Below the pieces are notes generated by a model. It worked only from the letters and a program-made list of their open reading frames with translations. It was not told the DNA's origin and made no database searches. Both the position numbers and the translations under genes were made by a program. Below, piece after piece: positions 44,960-53,476 of a stretch of 56,421 bases of DNA (its first letter is position 1; every line of letters starts with the position of its first letter). The stretch comes from an uncultured Erysipelotrichaceae bacterium (GTDB taxonomy: Bacteria; Bacillota_I; Bacilli_A; RFN20; CAG-826). The stretch lies in NCBI GenBank assembly GCA_902800905.1, contig CADCGC010000008.1:1-56421 (forward strand), given 5' to 3'.

Positions 44960-47900
44960 TTATGGTAATTGGCTGGCAACATTACTAGCGTTTGAGAACC
45001 ATGTATTTGCCGCACTATAAGTTTCAAAAAGAATAATCTTGTAGTCGTCTGCTTCAGATGGATCACTTCCGTTTTGTATAGCGGTCCAATAGAATCTACC
45101 AGTCGGATAACTAGAGTTTAAATCAGCAATCGAATGAGCGCGGAAATATAAATTACCATATCCACCTAAAGAACCATTATTATAGTGAGTTGTTGCTTTG
45201 TTGCTGGACACTCTACTTGATTGGTCAGCTTGGTCAATTGTTTCTCCACAAAGAACTTTGGTTGATGAATTGAACGCTGCGCCACTTGTAACAGACATTG
45301 CCGATTCACCTGAGTTAGATGGCGTTGTATTTGGTGTTATTGCATAAATAGCGGATGTACAGCCATTAAACGGACTCTTATACATACTTCTAAGTGTTGG
45401 GCAAAGAGATAAGTCTAATACACCACCATCTGAATCATTATATGTAGCAATTGGAGATCCAATATTTGTTCCATCAGTGCATTTATAAATCTTGTACACT
45501 TTAGATAATTGGAACTTAACAATATTTGTGCAATCTTTAAAAGCAGACTCACCAATTTTAACTAGAGAAGTGAATTCTGAAAAATCAACTCTTAAGTTAG
45601 AACATCCTTGGAACGCTCCAACACTTAAATAATCTAACGTTCCGCCTTTTGTGGTGTTTTCTAAAGTTGAATAACTAGCGTTTGAAGAAGTTACCCATTC
45701 TGTATCTGGAGAAATAACACCAGAGTTGATATATTTGATTTGCGAAACATTTGTTAACGATTGAAGATTCTTACTGTCTCTAAATGACTGACCATAAACC
45801 TTTTTAACAACGTTATTGAAATCAACAGTCGTATATTTTGAGTTTGCGGCTGCACGAATGCTAATGGCTTGAGTATTAGCGGCAACTGTCATCGTTCCAG
45901 TTAAACCACTAGCTTGATAGACTAATACTTTCTTGCTATTTCCACCAGCAGTATAATAAATCCCGTCGTTTTCAATAGTAAATGCGGAATTTGTATCAGG
46001 TGAAGTTCCACTATCATAATCAGTAAACAAGAATGACTCAATTCTTCCGTCCTTTGATTTGTTGCGGTAAAACGCGGATACGCCAATGAACTCTAAACTT
46101 GTAGGAAGTTCAATCTTTTTAAATTTATTGTTATAAAACGCGTCAAGTTCAACTCTTGTTAAACTAGTAGAAAGACAACAATATGCTTTGTTTTCGCCGG
46201 CGCTAACACAAGTGGTAAACGTATCGCTACTTCCAGTTGGAACTTGAATTGTGCCACCATTTTTAAATGTGACAATTACGACACCATTTCCATCATCGCG
46301 TTGGAAAGCACGTTCTTTAATGGTTGTAACGGTAGTTGGGAATACAAAATATAGTCCTACATTCTTACCGCCCGCAAAAGCTTCTTCACCGATAATATCA
46401 ATGGTCATTCCATTAAGCGTATTTGATGTTAAATCAACGGTGTTAGATACATTTGCAACTGCGCCATCAGTAAAATATCTAACTACGTCATAATTTCCGT
46501 TACTCTTCTTAGCAAAAGAGATATATCCGTTATTATATTTGTTGTGAGTTAAAGGCCCATAAACGCCATTATTAATGTCCATACTAATTAGTGAATCATC
46601 ACTACTATTTAAGTGCCAATATTTGACATTCCCAGCAACTGTCCAATCAACATAATGAATCGGAACACCTTTACGGCTTCCGCCTAAACCATTTCCATAT
46701 ACTCCAGTCAATTCATAGGACCAATAATATTGGTTTTTAGGAGGTTGATTGTTTGTAGATTTAATATAGACAACAACTTCTTTGGAGTTGTTAGCACCAG
46801 AGAACAAAGTTGAACCTGTGTCTTGAACATTGCTTCCATCAAATATGTTCCATGGAGTATTGATACCATAAGAATTGTTATTTGCTGTGTCAGCTTCTAA
46901 AAATACTTCTCTTAGTCTTGATTCGCCGTTTTTATCATTTTTAAATATGTCTTTGCCAATCAAGCAAATGTTCGCGTTTGATTCAAACCTTACAATACCA
47001 GTACAACGCGCAAAAGAGTTAGAAGCAAAGGATGTTTCGTGTGGAGTTCCACCTCTTTCCATCTTGACCGATCTTAAAGCATTCTGGTATTCAAAACAGT
47101 TTCTATTAATAGAGTATCTATTAATAAATGCTTCATGAACTGTTGAACGATATTGACTTGCATTATATTTTCTATCAAACGCATATGCGTGGAAAATATT
47201 TGCTTGTGCCGCATCAGCATCACTTAAAGAATAAGGCAATACAAGATCGATTGTTCCTTCAGCACCAATAGTAGAACCATTATATTTAGCGATAGATTCA
47301 CTATAGTTAGCGAAAGCATAGTCGCCAATAAGTCTTAAATCAGATGGTTTACTTGGGTCTGTTTTAAATGAAATGCCTGGATTAATGATATTACCAGATC
47401 CATCTTCGGTTTGTCTTAAAGCGCCAAAGTTAAAGAAAGCAAAGTTACCAATATATCTCAAGCAATTAGGGAATGTAATTGTGGTCATTGCTCTATTGAT
47501 GTTTGATTCGGCTTTGCTGGCGGCATCATCTTTATCGCTATTAATAGCGTTATTAACGTCAACACCTGACTTAAGAACGACTTCGTTAAAGATTGAGTAA
47601 CTAATTTCTAATAAATTAGTGCAAGCACTAAAGTCTAACAAAGAAATATTGTTAGAGTGATAAAAAGCGTGATGCTGAATTTGCACTAGATTGCTGTTTA
47701 AATAAACGGTAGTTAATTCACTATGATGTTGGAAGGCATTATTAGCAATAATTTTAACTGGACGGCCTTCAATTTCATTAGGAATTGTTAAAACTCCATT
47801 ATCATAATAATCTGCTCTCCAGTCAGTGCTATCAGGTGTTTCAAAATTAGCGATAACTGCGTATTCTGCAGAATTTTGAATAACATAGACAGATGTTGTA

Positions 47901-48964
47901 TTTGAAGTACCAGTTGTCCTTGCGTTATCAAGAGGTACATCATTGCTTGAGAAATAATAGAATAATCCAGGATATTCTGTAGATGGAGAAATTCTTTCTT
48001 GGTCAACAATAACGTTATAAACTTGAGAACTATAACTTGAGTTAGTGGTAATTTTTTTGTTTCTCCATAATGGATTTCCTGCAAACGTTGGGATTGAGTG
48101 ACCACAATAATAGAAAGTTAAGTCAGTTTTAGAATCGGCGAAAGCATAATCTTCAATCATTGTGGTGTTAACATCAAAATAAATATTTTGTAAAACAGGG
48201 CAATCGGCGAAAGCATATTTTTCAATCGTTATTTCATTTCTTCCGTGTTCAACATCAGCGTAGCCATTATCATAAGGTAGTCTAAATGTGTTGAAATTAG
48301 TCTTTTGGAAACAACTCTCTCCAAAAAAGATAGCGGTAGATGGACATTGAATGCTATCTAACTTGACACACGAATCGAAAGCATGGTCTTCAAATCTTCT
48401 AATTGTTGCATTAGTGGTCGATCTCGTGCCGTCAGAACGAGAATAATAAACAGTTGTTAATTCACGGCAATCGAGGAAAGCACTTCGTGGAATAACGGTA
48501 ATATATTTAGGAATTTGGACGCTGGTAATATATTCACAATATGCGAATGCTTCTTCACCAAACTCTCTAATTGTTTGAGGAATGACAACGCTAGTAAAAT
48601 CACATCTAGAGAAACCAGCTTTACGAATTGCAATAACATTATAAGTAACACTAGAACCAGTCGGTTTACTACTAGTAATGGTTGATGGAATAGTAATGGT
48701 ACCTGTAGCGTTTGATGGTGCTTCGCCCCAAGCAACGGCGACAGGGTTAGAAATAATCGCATCTTCCTCATCTCTTACTTCGTCGGTAATATGATAGAAC
48801 TTGTATGTATGACCACCAGATGTTTCAGTGAACATGCCATCTTCTTGAACGTTATAAGCAGCGTTAACAAAGATAAAGACAGCGCCATTAAGTGTTAATG
48901 CAAATAGCAAAAGACCAATAGCAAAGGATAAGAATATTGAAAGTTTGTTCTTTTTGTTTTTCAT
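44960..48964 (-). CDS. giant BspA-type leucine-rich-repeat surface protein
   Basis: A 1334-residue exported protein with one N-terminal hydrophobic segment (about 9-36, ending FVNAA), then LRR_5/BspA units throughout. Typical units are FTSVVIPQTIREFGEEAFAYC and ITSVQIPKYITVIPRSAFLDC, with later ones interrupted by non-repeat insertions. BspA-type proteins bind host matrix proteins or mediate adhesion. No LPxTG motif or C-terminal helix is seen, so it is held by the N-terminal segment or released. ATG 48964 follows AGGAGG by 5 bp; the frame upstream would start at a TTG inside the previous gene. It is the last gene of the c-di-GMP-riboswitch operon. Confidence 0.82.
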   Translation of the reverse strand: MKNKKNKLSIFLSFAIGLLLFALTLNGAVFIFVNAAYNVQEDGMFTETSGGHTYKFYHITDEVRDEEDAIISNPVAVAWGEAPSNATGTITIPSTITSSKPTGSSVTYNVIAIRKAGFSRCDFTSVVIPQTIREFGEEAFAYCEYITSVQIPKYITVIPRSAFLDCRELTTVYYSRSDGTRSTTNATIRRFEDHAFDSCVKLDSIQCPSTAIFFGESCFQKTNFNTFRLPYDNGYADVEHGRNEITIEKYAFADCPVLQNIYFDVNTTMIEDYAFADSKTDLTFYYCGHSIPTFAGNPLWRNKKITTNSSYSSQVYNVIVDQERISPSTEYPGLFYYFSSNDVPLDNARTTGTSNTTSVYVIQNSAEYAVIANFETPDSTDWRADYYDNGVLTIPNEIEGRPVKIIANNAFQHHSELTTVYLNSNLVQIQHHAFYHSNNISLLDFSACTNLLEISYSIFNEVVLKSGVDVNNAINSDKDDAASKAESNINRAMTTITFPNCLRYIGNFAFFNFGALRQTEDGSGNIINPGISFKTDPSKPSDLRLIGDYAFANYSESIAKYNGSTIGAEGTIDLVLPYSLSDADAAQANIFHAYAFDRKYNASQYRSTVHEAFINRYSINRNCFEYQNALRSVKMERGGTPHETSFASNSFARCTGIVRFESNANICLIGKDIFKNDKNGESRLREVFLEADTANNNSYGINTPWNIFDGSNVQDTGSTLFSGANNSKEVVVYIKSTNNQPPKNQYYWSYELTGVYGNGLGGSRKGVPIHYVDWTVAGNVKYWHLNSSDDSLISMDINNGVYGPLTHNKYNNGYISFAKKSNGNYDVVRYFTDGAVANVSNTVDLTSNTLNGMTIDIIGEEAFAGGKNVGLYFVFPTTVTTIKERAFQRDDGNGVVIVTFKNGGTIQVPTGSSDTFTTCVSAGENKAYCCLSTSLTRVELDAFYNNKFKKIELPTSLEFIGVSAFYRNKSKDGRIESFLFTDYDSGTSPDTNSAFTIENDGIYYTAGGNSKKVLVYQASGLTGTMTVAANTQAISIRAAANSKYTTVDFNNVVKKVYGQSFRDSKNLQSLTNVSQIKYINSGVISPDTEWVTSSNASYSTLENTTKGGTLDYLSVGAFQGCSNLRVDFSEFTSLVKIGESAFKDCTNIVKFQLSKVYKIYKCTDGTNIGSPIATYNDSDGGVLDLSLCPTLRSMYKSPFNGCTSAIYAITPNTTPSNSGESAMSVTSGAAFNSSTKVLCGETIDQADQSSRVSSNKATTHYNNGSLGGYGNLYFRAHSIADLNSSYPTGRFYWTAIQNGSDPSEADDYKIILFETYSAANTWFSNASNVASQLP

Positions 48965-48974
48965 TTTTGCCTCC

Positions 48975-51900
48975 TTAAACAATTGGTTCGGTTGACGAGT
49001 CTCTCTTTATTGCTTCTAAGTTAACATAGAAGCCATGTATCGTTTTAAAATCGTACGCCGTCATAGCCATAATAAACTGCGGATCATTATCAAATTCAAA
49101 TAACAGATAATCTGTCGCTGCGACTGTCTTTGTTGCTACATCAAGTTCTCCATCAGTTGTATTGAAATTAGCGGAGAAATTGACAAACGCTCTTTTTGGT
49201 GTATATCCATCTACACTAGTGTAGTCAGATTTTGAAGGTTCTGTGGTTAAAAAATCAACATTGTCTAGGTGATTACCAACATCAGCAATTTTATTGGTGT
49301 CGATAGTGCCAGCAGTTTGACCTTGAACCGCTAAATAATAAAGTCTTGCTTTGCCATCATTAAAAGCAAAGCCACCACCAGCACGACCAATCGCATACAT
49401 ATAGCCGTCTTCGCTCTTAGGCAAATGGAAGATGTGACCATATAATGCTTTATCACCATCGCCCATATTGTAATCAGAATATGGAACACAAACATCACTT
49501 GTTGCCCCATTAGCAGATGGACGATAGTCATATGTGAAATAACGATGTGAGTCAACATATCTTGGGTCTTCACTAAGAATGTTTTCACTATACATCGTAT
49601 AAAGTTCAACTGGGTCAGCACTAGCGTTTGTTCTAAATTTGTAAATCGAAATGTTTCTTTCGCTTCCAACAACTGAGACATTTGCTCCTTTCTCATTTTC
49701 AATCTTGAAAATAATGGAATTAGATGGGTAGTATTTTCCACCACCATAGTCAACAGTTCTTCCGGGTTTATCAATTTCCATATAGGAAGACAAGGAATTA
49801 AGGACAACGTTTTCAGATGAACGGAACATAAAACCAAAACGGTAGTTACCATGCGTAATGGCTTCACCGTTCTTATCTTTTAAGATACTTGTTAAATAGT
49901 TGGTTAAGAAAGGACTATCAGTGTTATACATGTAATTGTGTTTAGTTGATGCACTATTTTGAGTTAAATCTAATTGGAAAACATAGTTATAATCTCTAGA
50001 AAACGGATAATCGAAAGTAAACACATCAGAATATGATGGAAGAGTAGTCGCTCTTAATGGGTCAACTTGGTTAGATGAAATACCCCATGATGGATTATAT
50101 CCAGAATATGTATGGTCGTATTCTGCGGTTGAGAAATAAACTTTATTTTTTGGAGTCCCACTGAAAATGCGGCAATTCCCCCAGTTATAATTCCAAACTA
50201 ACCCATACGCTTTTCCGTCAGCGCCTGTATTTCTAGGAGTAGCAATTTTGAATACACCTAAGCCACGATCGACAGTAATATTGCCTTCGCCATCACGTTC
50301 ATCTTCGATGAGATTATTAAATAAGAAATCAACAGTGTTAAATTTTTCTGGGACATTATTTGGCACAGTAGATGTTCCCCATGTGCTACCCGAAACATTA
50401 CCATCTACTGGGGTAATATAGTGACCACTGTCAGTGTGTCTTAAATAAGGTTCATATAAGCTAAATAAGCTTGTTGGACCAGTATTAATAATGTCGTTAC
50501 CACCAGTGTCTTTACCATCATAAGCAACAAATTTATAGTCAGATTCTGTTCCGCCATAAGTTGTTTCCCCACCAGCAAAGTCTTTACGAATTCCTTCATA
50601 AATACGAGTAAAGTTCATAACACCGATTTCACCGCGAACTGTTGAGTTATAATCTGGGTCTAAAGAGTTAATCACGTTAGTGCCTACTTCACCAACTAAT
50701 CCTTGTTTTGTTTCAGTAATAATTGGGTGACAGTCATCATCATCATTAAAAACGAATTTTCCATTATAAACATAAGAGTTTTCTAACGAGCCATCTAAGT
50801 GTCCAATTAAGAATCCAATATTGTTGCCATGATGATAATTAGTATCAGGGTGACTTGGGTCTTCTGGGGTTAAATAGTTACAGTAAATGTTTGTGGATAT
50901 ATATCCATCACCATATTCGTGGTTATTAGAATAAAATTCTAATCCATAGGATTGAATGACTCTAGAATAGACTACACCATCAACAGTAACGGAGGCAGTT
51001 AATGACAAACGAGCACTAACTTCCATATTAGCCTCTGTATTATTAAATTGCCCTTCACCATCTCCAGCGTAACGTAAAAGATTCAAATCAAAAGCAATAA
51101 CCTTATCATTAACACCATCGCCATCTAGGTCAACTAGTGCATCAGTTTCTTGAATTAATGATGAAGACGAAATCCATGAATATGTAAATGGGTCGTTATT
51201 AACGTTTGGGAATGTCGGTATGAAATAGCCAATTTCAGAAACAAATTTATCATCTTGATTGCCATCATCAACGTCGCTTCCAACAGGAACTTGAATGACA
51301 TCGGTATCGATGCCTATTAATTCGGTTCCACCAACGCCATTAACGGATTTTAGTTGACGCTCAACATAGTTTGCTCCAACTTTTTCGTAGAATGATAAGC
51401 TGGTTTGAGACGCTAAATAATGGGCAGCACCATCAAAAATGTTGTCGATATTTGGACTATATAGATTGTAAATATCAGGTTGAGTAGCGTATTTGGTGTA
51501 ACCAAGCGAGTGAACTTCTAAGTCACTACATACTAAGCCTTCAACATAGCCATCATAGGAAACATAACCAAATACACCGATATCTTCTGGATAACCGGAA
51601 ATAACTAAGTTCTTAATAGGAATGCCGTTTCCTCTAAAAATGCCTCTAAAAGGAGTGCTTTCACTACCGATTGGACGAATAGTTAAAGATGGATTGCTTG
51701 CAAAGAATGGGCCCATATCAAGTTCATCAACTTGGTTTCCGCTTCCATCTAAGCATTTGTAGTCAATAATCCCATCGTCAGGTTCAAAATCGTGTCCAAT
51801 TCTAAAGTGAGCGGTGGTTGGGAAAACACCGAGATTTTGTAAACGACTTAAGTTATAAAAGTGGACAGGGTTAACAATTTCATATGGATTTTCTTCACTA

Positions 51901-52070
51901 CCATTTCCGGAGAAGAAATAGCCACGAAGAGCAATTTGACCATCAACGATTTCTTCATCGATTTCACTTCCAAGCCCTTTAAACCAAGCAAGAGAAAAGG
52001 ACATGATAGAAATTGCTATGGAACTCATAGCGATTAGTCCGATAAGTAATGAAGTAATTCCTTTTTTCAT
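48975..52070 (-). CDS. giant exported surface protein, GLUG/adhesin-like, with SLAWF signal
   Basis: A 1031-residue exported protein. The N-terminal segment (5-30) ends IMSFSLAWFKG, similar to the TYAWFN of the next gene upstream. The mature start GNGSEENPYEIVNPVHFYNLSRLQNLG resembles the entry segment of adhesin/GLUG-type beta-helix proteins, followed by VISGYPEDIGVFGYVSYDGYVEGLV. The rest is beta-rich and Asp/Asn/Tyr-rich with no catalytic motif recognised and no obvious C-terminal anchor. Its ATG lies 1 bp after the TAG of the upstream gene, so translation is coupled. It is likely a structural or adhesive component of the cell surface. Confidence 0.75.
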   Translation of the reverse strand: MKKGITSLLIGLIAMSSIAISIMSFSLAWFKGLGSEIDEEIVDGQIALRGYFFSGNGSEENPYEIVNPVHFYNLSRLQNLGVFPTTAHFRIGHDFEPDDGIIDYKCLDGSGNQVDELDMGPFFASNPSLTIRPIGSESTPFRGIFRGNGIPIKNLVISGYPEDIGVFGYVSYDGYVEGLVCSDLEVHSLGYTKYATQPDIYNLYSPNIDNIFDGAAHYLASQTSLSFYEKVGANYVERQLKSVNGVGGTELIGIDTDVIQVPVGSDVDDGNQDDKFVSEIGYFIPTFPNVNNDPFTYSWISSSSLIQETDALVDLDGDGVNDKVIAFDLNLLRYAGDGEGQFNNTEANMEVSARLSLTASVTVDGVVYSRVIQSYGLEFYSNNHEYGDGYISTNIYCNYLTPEDPSHPDTNYHHGNNIGFLIGHLDGSLENSYVYNGKFVFNDDDDCHPIITETKQGLVGEVGTNVINSLDPDYNSTVRGEIGVMNFTRIYEGIRKDFAGGETTYGGTESDYKFVAYDGKDTGGNDIINTGPTSLFSLYEPYLRHTDSGHYITPVDGNVSGSTWGTSTVPNNVPEKFNTVDFLFNNLIEDERDGEGNITVDRGLGVFKIATPRNTGADGKAYGLVWNYNWGNCRIFSGTPKNKVYFSTAEYDHTYSGYNPSWGISSNQVDPLRATTLPSYSDVFTFDYPFSRDYNYVFQLDLTQNSASTKHNYMYNTDSPFLTNYLTSILKDKNGEAITHGNYRFGFMFRSSENVVLNSLSSYMEIDKPGRTVDYGGGKYYPSNSIIFKIENEKGANVSVVGSERNISIYKFRTNASADPVELYTMYSENILSEDPRYVDSHRYFTYDYRPSANGATSDVCVPYSDYNMGDGDKALYGHIFHLPKSEDGYMYAIGRAGGGFAFNDGKARLYYLAVQGQTAGTIDTNKIADVGNHLDNVDFLTTEPSKSDYTSVDGYTPKRAFVNFSANFNTTDGELDVATKTVAATDYLLFEFDNDPQFIMAMTAYDFKTIHGFYVNLEAIKRDSSTEPIV

Positions 52071-52071
52071 G

Positions 52072-53163
52072 CTATGACCTTGGCGACTTTAAAAACTCGA
52101 ATTTGAAAGAGTAATCATATTTAGCGGTAATATCGTTAAGATAAATATCTCTCATAAATGTATCAGCAATACTAGGAGCGTAGTTGACATTGATATAAAA
52201 CTTGACAGGGACTCCTTCGGTAAAAGTGATTGCTTCATCTTCAACAATATCAATTGAATTTGATTTTGGATTTCCATAAAAATGGCTATGAGCATTAGCG
52301 GCTTTTAAAGAAGATAAGTACGATATTTTGTAATAGAGTTTAGCGTCTGCAATTTCAGAAGCATCATCTCCTAACACTAAAGGTGTTTTTAAAACATGGT
52401 AATAATCACCGGTCGATGGTGTTTCTGGCAAATATTCTGGATAATTAATTGTTCCTCTATCGGTGTATCCTCCACCAGTTGGTGCTTCATCAGTTTGATT
52501 CCATGATGAACCATTCCATGTGTAGTATTTGTTATTAGTGCTGAGTTTATAAGATGGGTAATAAACTAAGTCATTATATTCATTAACTGAAGTTGTTCCA
52601 TCATCGTCTTCAACGATAAATAATGGGTTGTTATCAAGTAAGTCGTCTTCATAGAAAATATCGATATCAACACAATCAGAAAGAAGGATGTCTTGGACAT
52701 TATCTTTGATAACGCTAAAGATTGTTGATGATAATTCAAAATATGTGGTCCCACTATCATTGCTAGTGAAAGTAACTTCATAAACAGCGTTACAGTTTAA
52801 ATCCTTTAAACTTGTTCCTCTAACAACTCTATCAACAGGGTCATAAGGATTCATCGCATCAACACCAAAAGAATGCAAATCGTAATCATAATCATATGAA
52901 TTAACATGTCCTGTTTCTGGGGTTAACCAATCAATAGTCTCAAAAGATCCATATGTTGTAGTTCCGTAATCAAATTTTATTAATCTAACATTGTCTAATT
53001 CGCATGAACCAGCAACATAAACTTCAAAATTTCCGCCGGTAACAGTTACAGATGACGAAGAATTAAACCAGGCATAAGTTCCGATAGCAGCAGAGAATAA
53101 TGAAAAAACAGCCACCATTGTAGCAGCAACAATTTTGAAACGTGCAAATGTTTTCTTTTTCAT
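52072..53163 (-). CDS. exported TasA/camelysin-like surface protein, first gene of the riboswitch operon
   Basis: A 363-residue exported protein. The signal segment (about 10-30) ends AAIGTYAWFNSSSSVTVTGGNFEVYVAG, a pattern like the SipW-dependent TasA/camelysin group of biofilm matrix proteins, followed by a beta-rich domain. No SipW-type signal peptidase is encoded nearby. The assignment to that group rests on the signal region only. GAGGG lies 5 bp before the ATG at 53163. The gene is directly preceded by a c-di-GMP-I riboswitch and begins a three-gene operon. Confidence 0.7.
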   Translation of the reverse strand: MKKKTFARFKIVAATMVAVFSLFSAAIGTYAWFNSSSSVTVTGGNFEVYVAGSCELDNVRLIKFDYGTTTYGSFETIDWLTPETGHVNSYDYDYDLHSFGVDAMNPYDPVDRVVRGTSLKDLNCNAVYEVTFTSNDSGTTYFELSSTIFSVIKDNVQDILLSDCVDIDIFYEDDLLDNNPLFIVEDDDGTTSVNEYNDLVYYPSYKLSTNNKYYTWNGSSWNQTDEAPTGGGYTDRGTINYPEYLPETPSTGDYYHVLKTPLVLGDDASEIADAKLYYKISYLSSLKAANAHSHFYGNPKSNSIDIVEDEAITFTEGVPVKFYINVNYAPSIADTFMRDIYLNDITAKYDYSFKFEFLKSPRS

Positions 53164-53177
53164 TGTGCCCTCTACTA

Positions 53178-53220
53178 TTTAAAAAGCCCTCCGCCTGTCG
53201 TAGTAGTTAGGCAGCTGGCT
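53178..53220 (-). terminator. riboswitch-controlled terminator
   Basis: On the minus strand AGCC (53220-53217) and GCCT (53212-53209), both part of the aptamer 3' strand, pair with GGCT (53188-53185) and AGGC (53196-53193), followed by TTTTT. Terminator and aptamer cannot form at once, so ligand binding should allow read-through. Confidence 0.75.
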
Positions 53221-53297
53221 ATCTTAACAATATAAGACCCTATAGTTTTGCGTCACTAGATTGCTCTAGTTTTGCTTTTATCATAACAATTTTGCGT
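53191..53297 (-). promoter_or_regulatory. c-di-GMP-I (GEMM-I) riboswitch
   Basis: The minus strand shows the class hallmarks in order: GCAAAA, then stem CTAGA/TCTAG with a GCAA (GNRA) tetraloop, TGACGCAAAACTATAGGG, stem TCTTA/TAAGA, and GATAGCCAGCTGCC. The ligand-contacting base before CAAA (position 20 in the Vc2 aptamer) is G, as expected for c-di-GMP and not the A of cGAMP-sensing variants. The outer P1 helix (about 53291-53282 with 53191-53204) is weak, with G-U pairs and mismatches. The riboswitch lies between a good promoter and a three-gene surface-protein operon. Confidence 0.9.
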
Positions 53298-53301
53298 GAT
53301 T

Positions 53302-53331
53302 ATTATATAATACATATTTTTTTGCTGTAAA
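53302..53331 (-). promoter_or_regulatory. promoter of the riboswitch-surface protein operon
   Basis: -35 TTTACA (53326-53331), 18-bp spacer, -10 TATAAT (53302-53307). The transcript would start at about 53296, directly at the aptamer. Confidence 0.8.
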
Positions 53332-53403
53332 TATTTTTTTTGCGAGTGCGTATTATGTGCATAGGGAGCAACAAGAAAAAATATAGAACCAATCAATAAA
53401 AGT

Positions 53404-53419
53404 GCAACATCTATGTTGC
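53404..53419. repeat. inverted repeat GCAACAT-CT-ATGTTGC upstream of ktrB
   Basis: A perfect 7-bp inverted repeat 15 bp upstream of the ktrB -35 box, in the divergent gap. No T-tract follows. It is a candidate repressor or activator site. Nothing else is seen in 53332-53403. Confidence 0.5.
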
Positions 53420-53434
53420 CGGTTTTCCTATAAG

Positions 53435-53462
53435 TTGATTTTTTTAGTGTGGAGTGTATAAT
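53435..53462 (+). promoter_or_regulatory. promoter of ktrB-ktrA
   Basis: -35 TTGATT (53435-53440), 16-bp spacer, -10 TATAAT (53457-53462). The transcript start near 53469 leaves a very short leader before the ATG at 53477, with only AGAAG as ribosome site. Confidence 0.6.
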
Positions 53463-53476
53463 ACAAGAAGTTTCTT

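Noticed and set aside
53191-53297. cGAMP-sensing (GEMM-Ib) variant of the riboswitch
   Set aside because: The discriminating base before CAAA is G, not A, which favours c-di-GMP.
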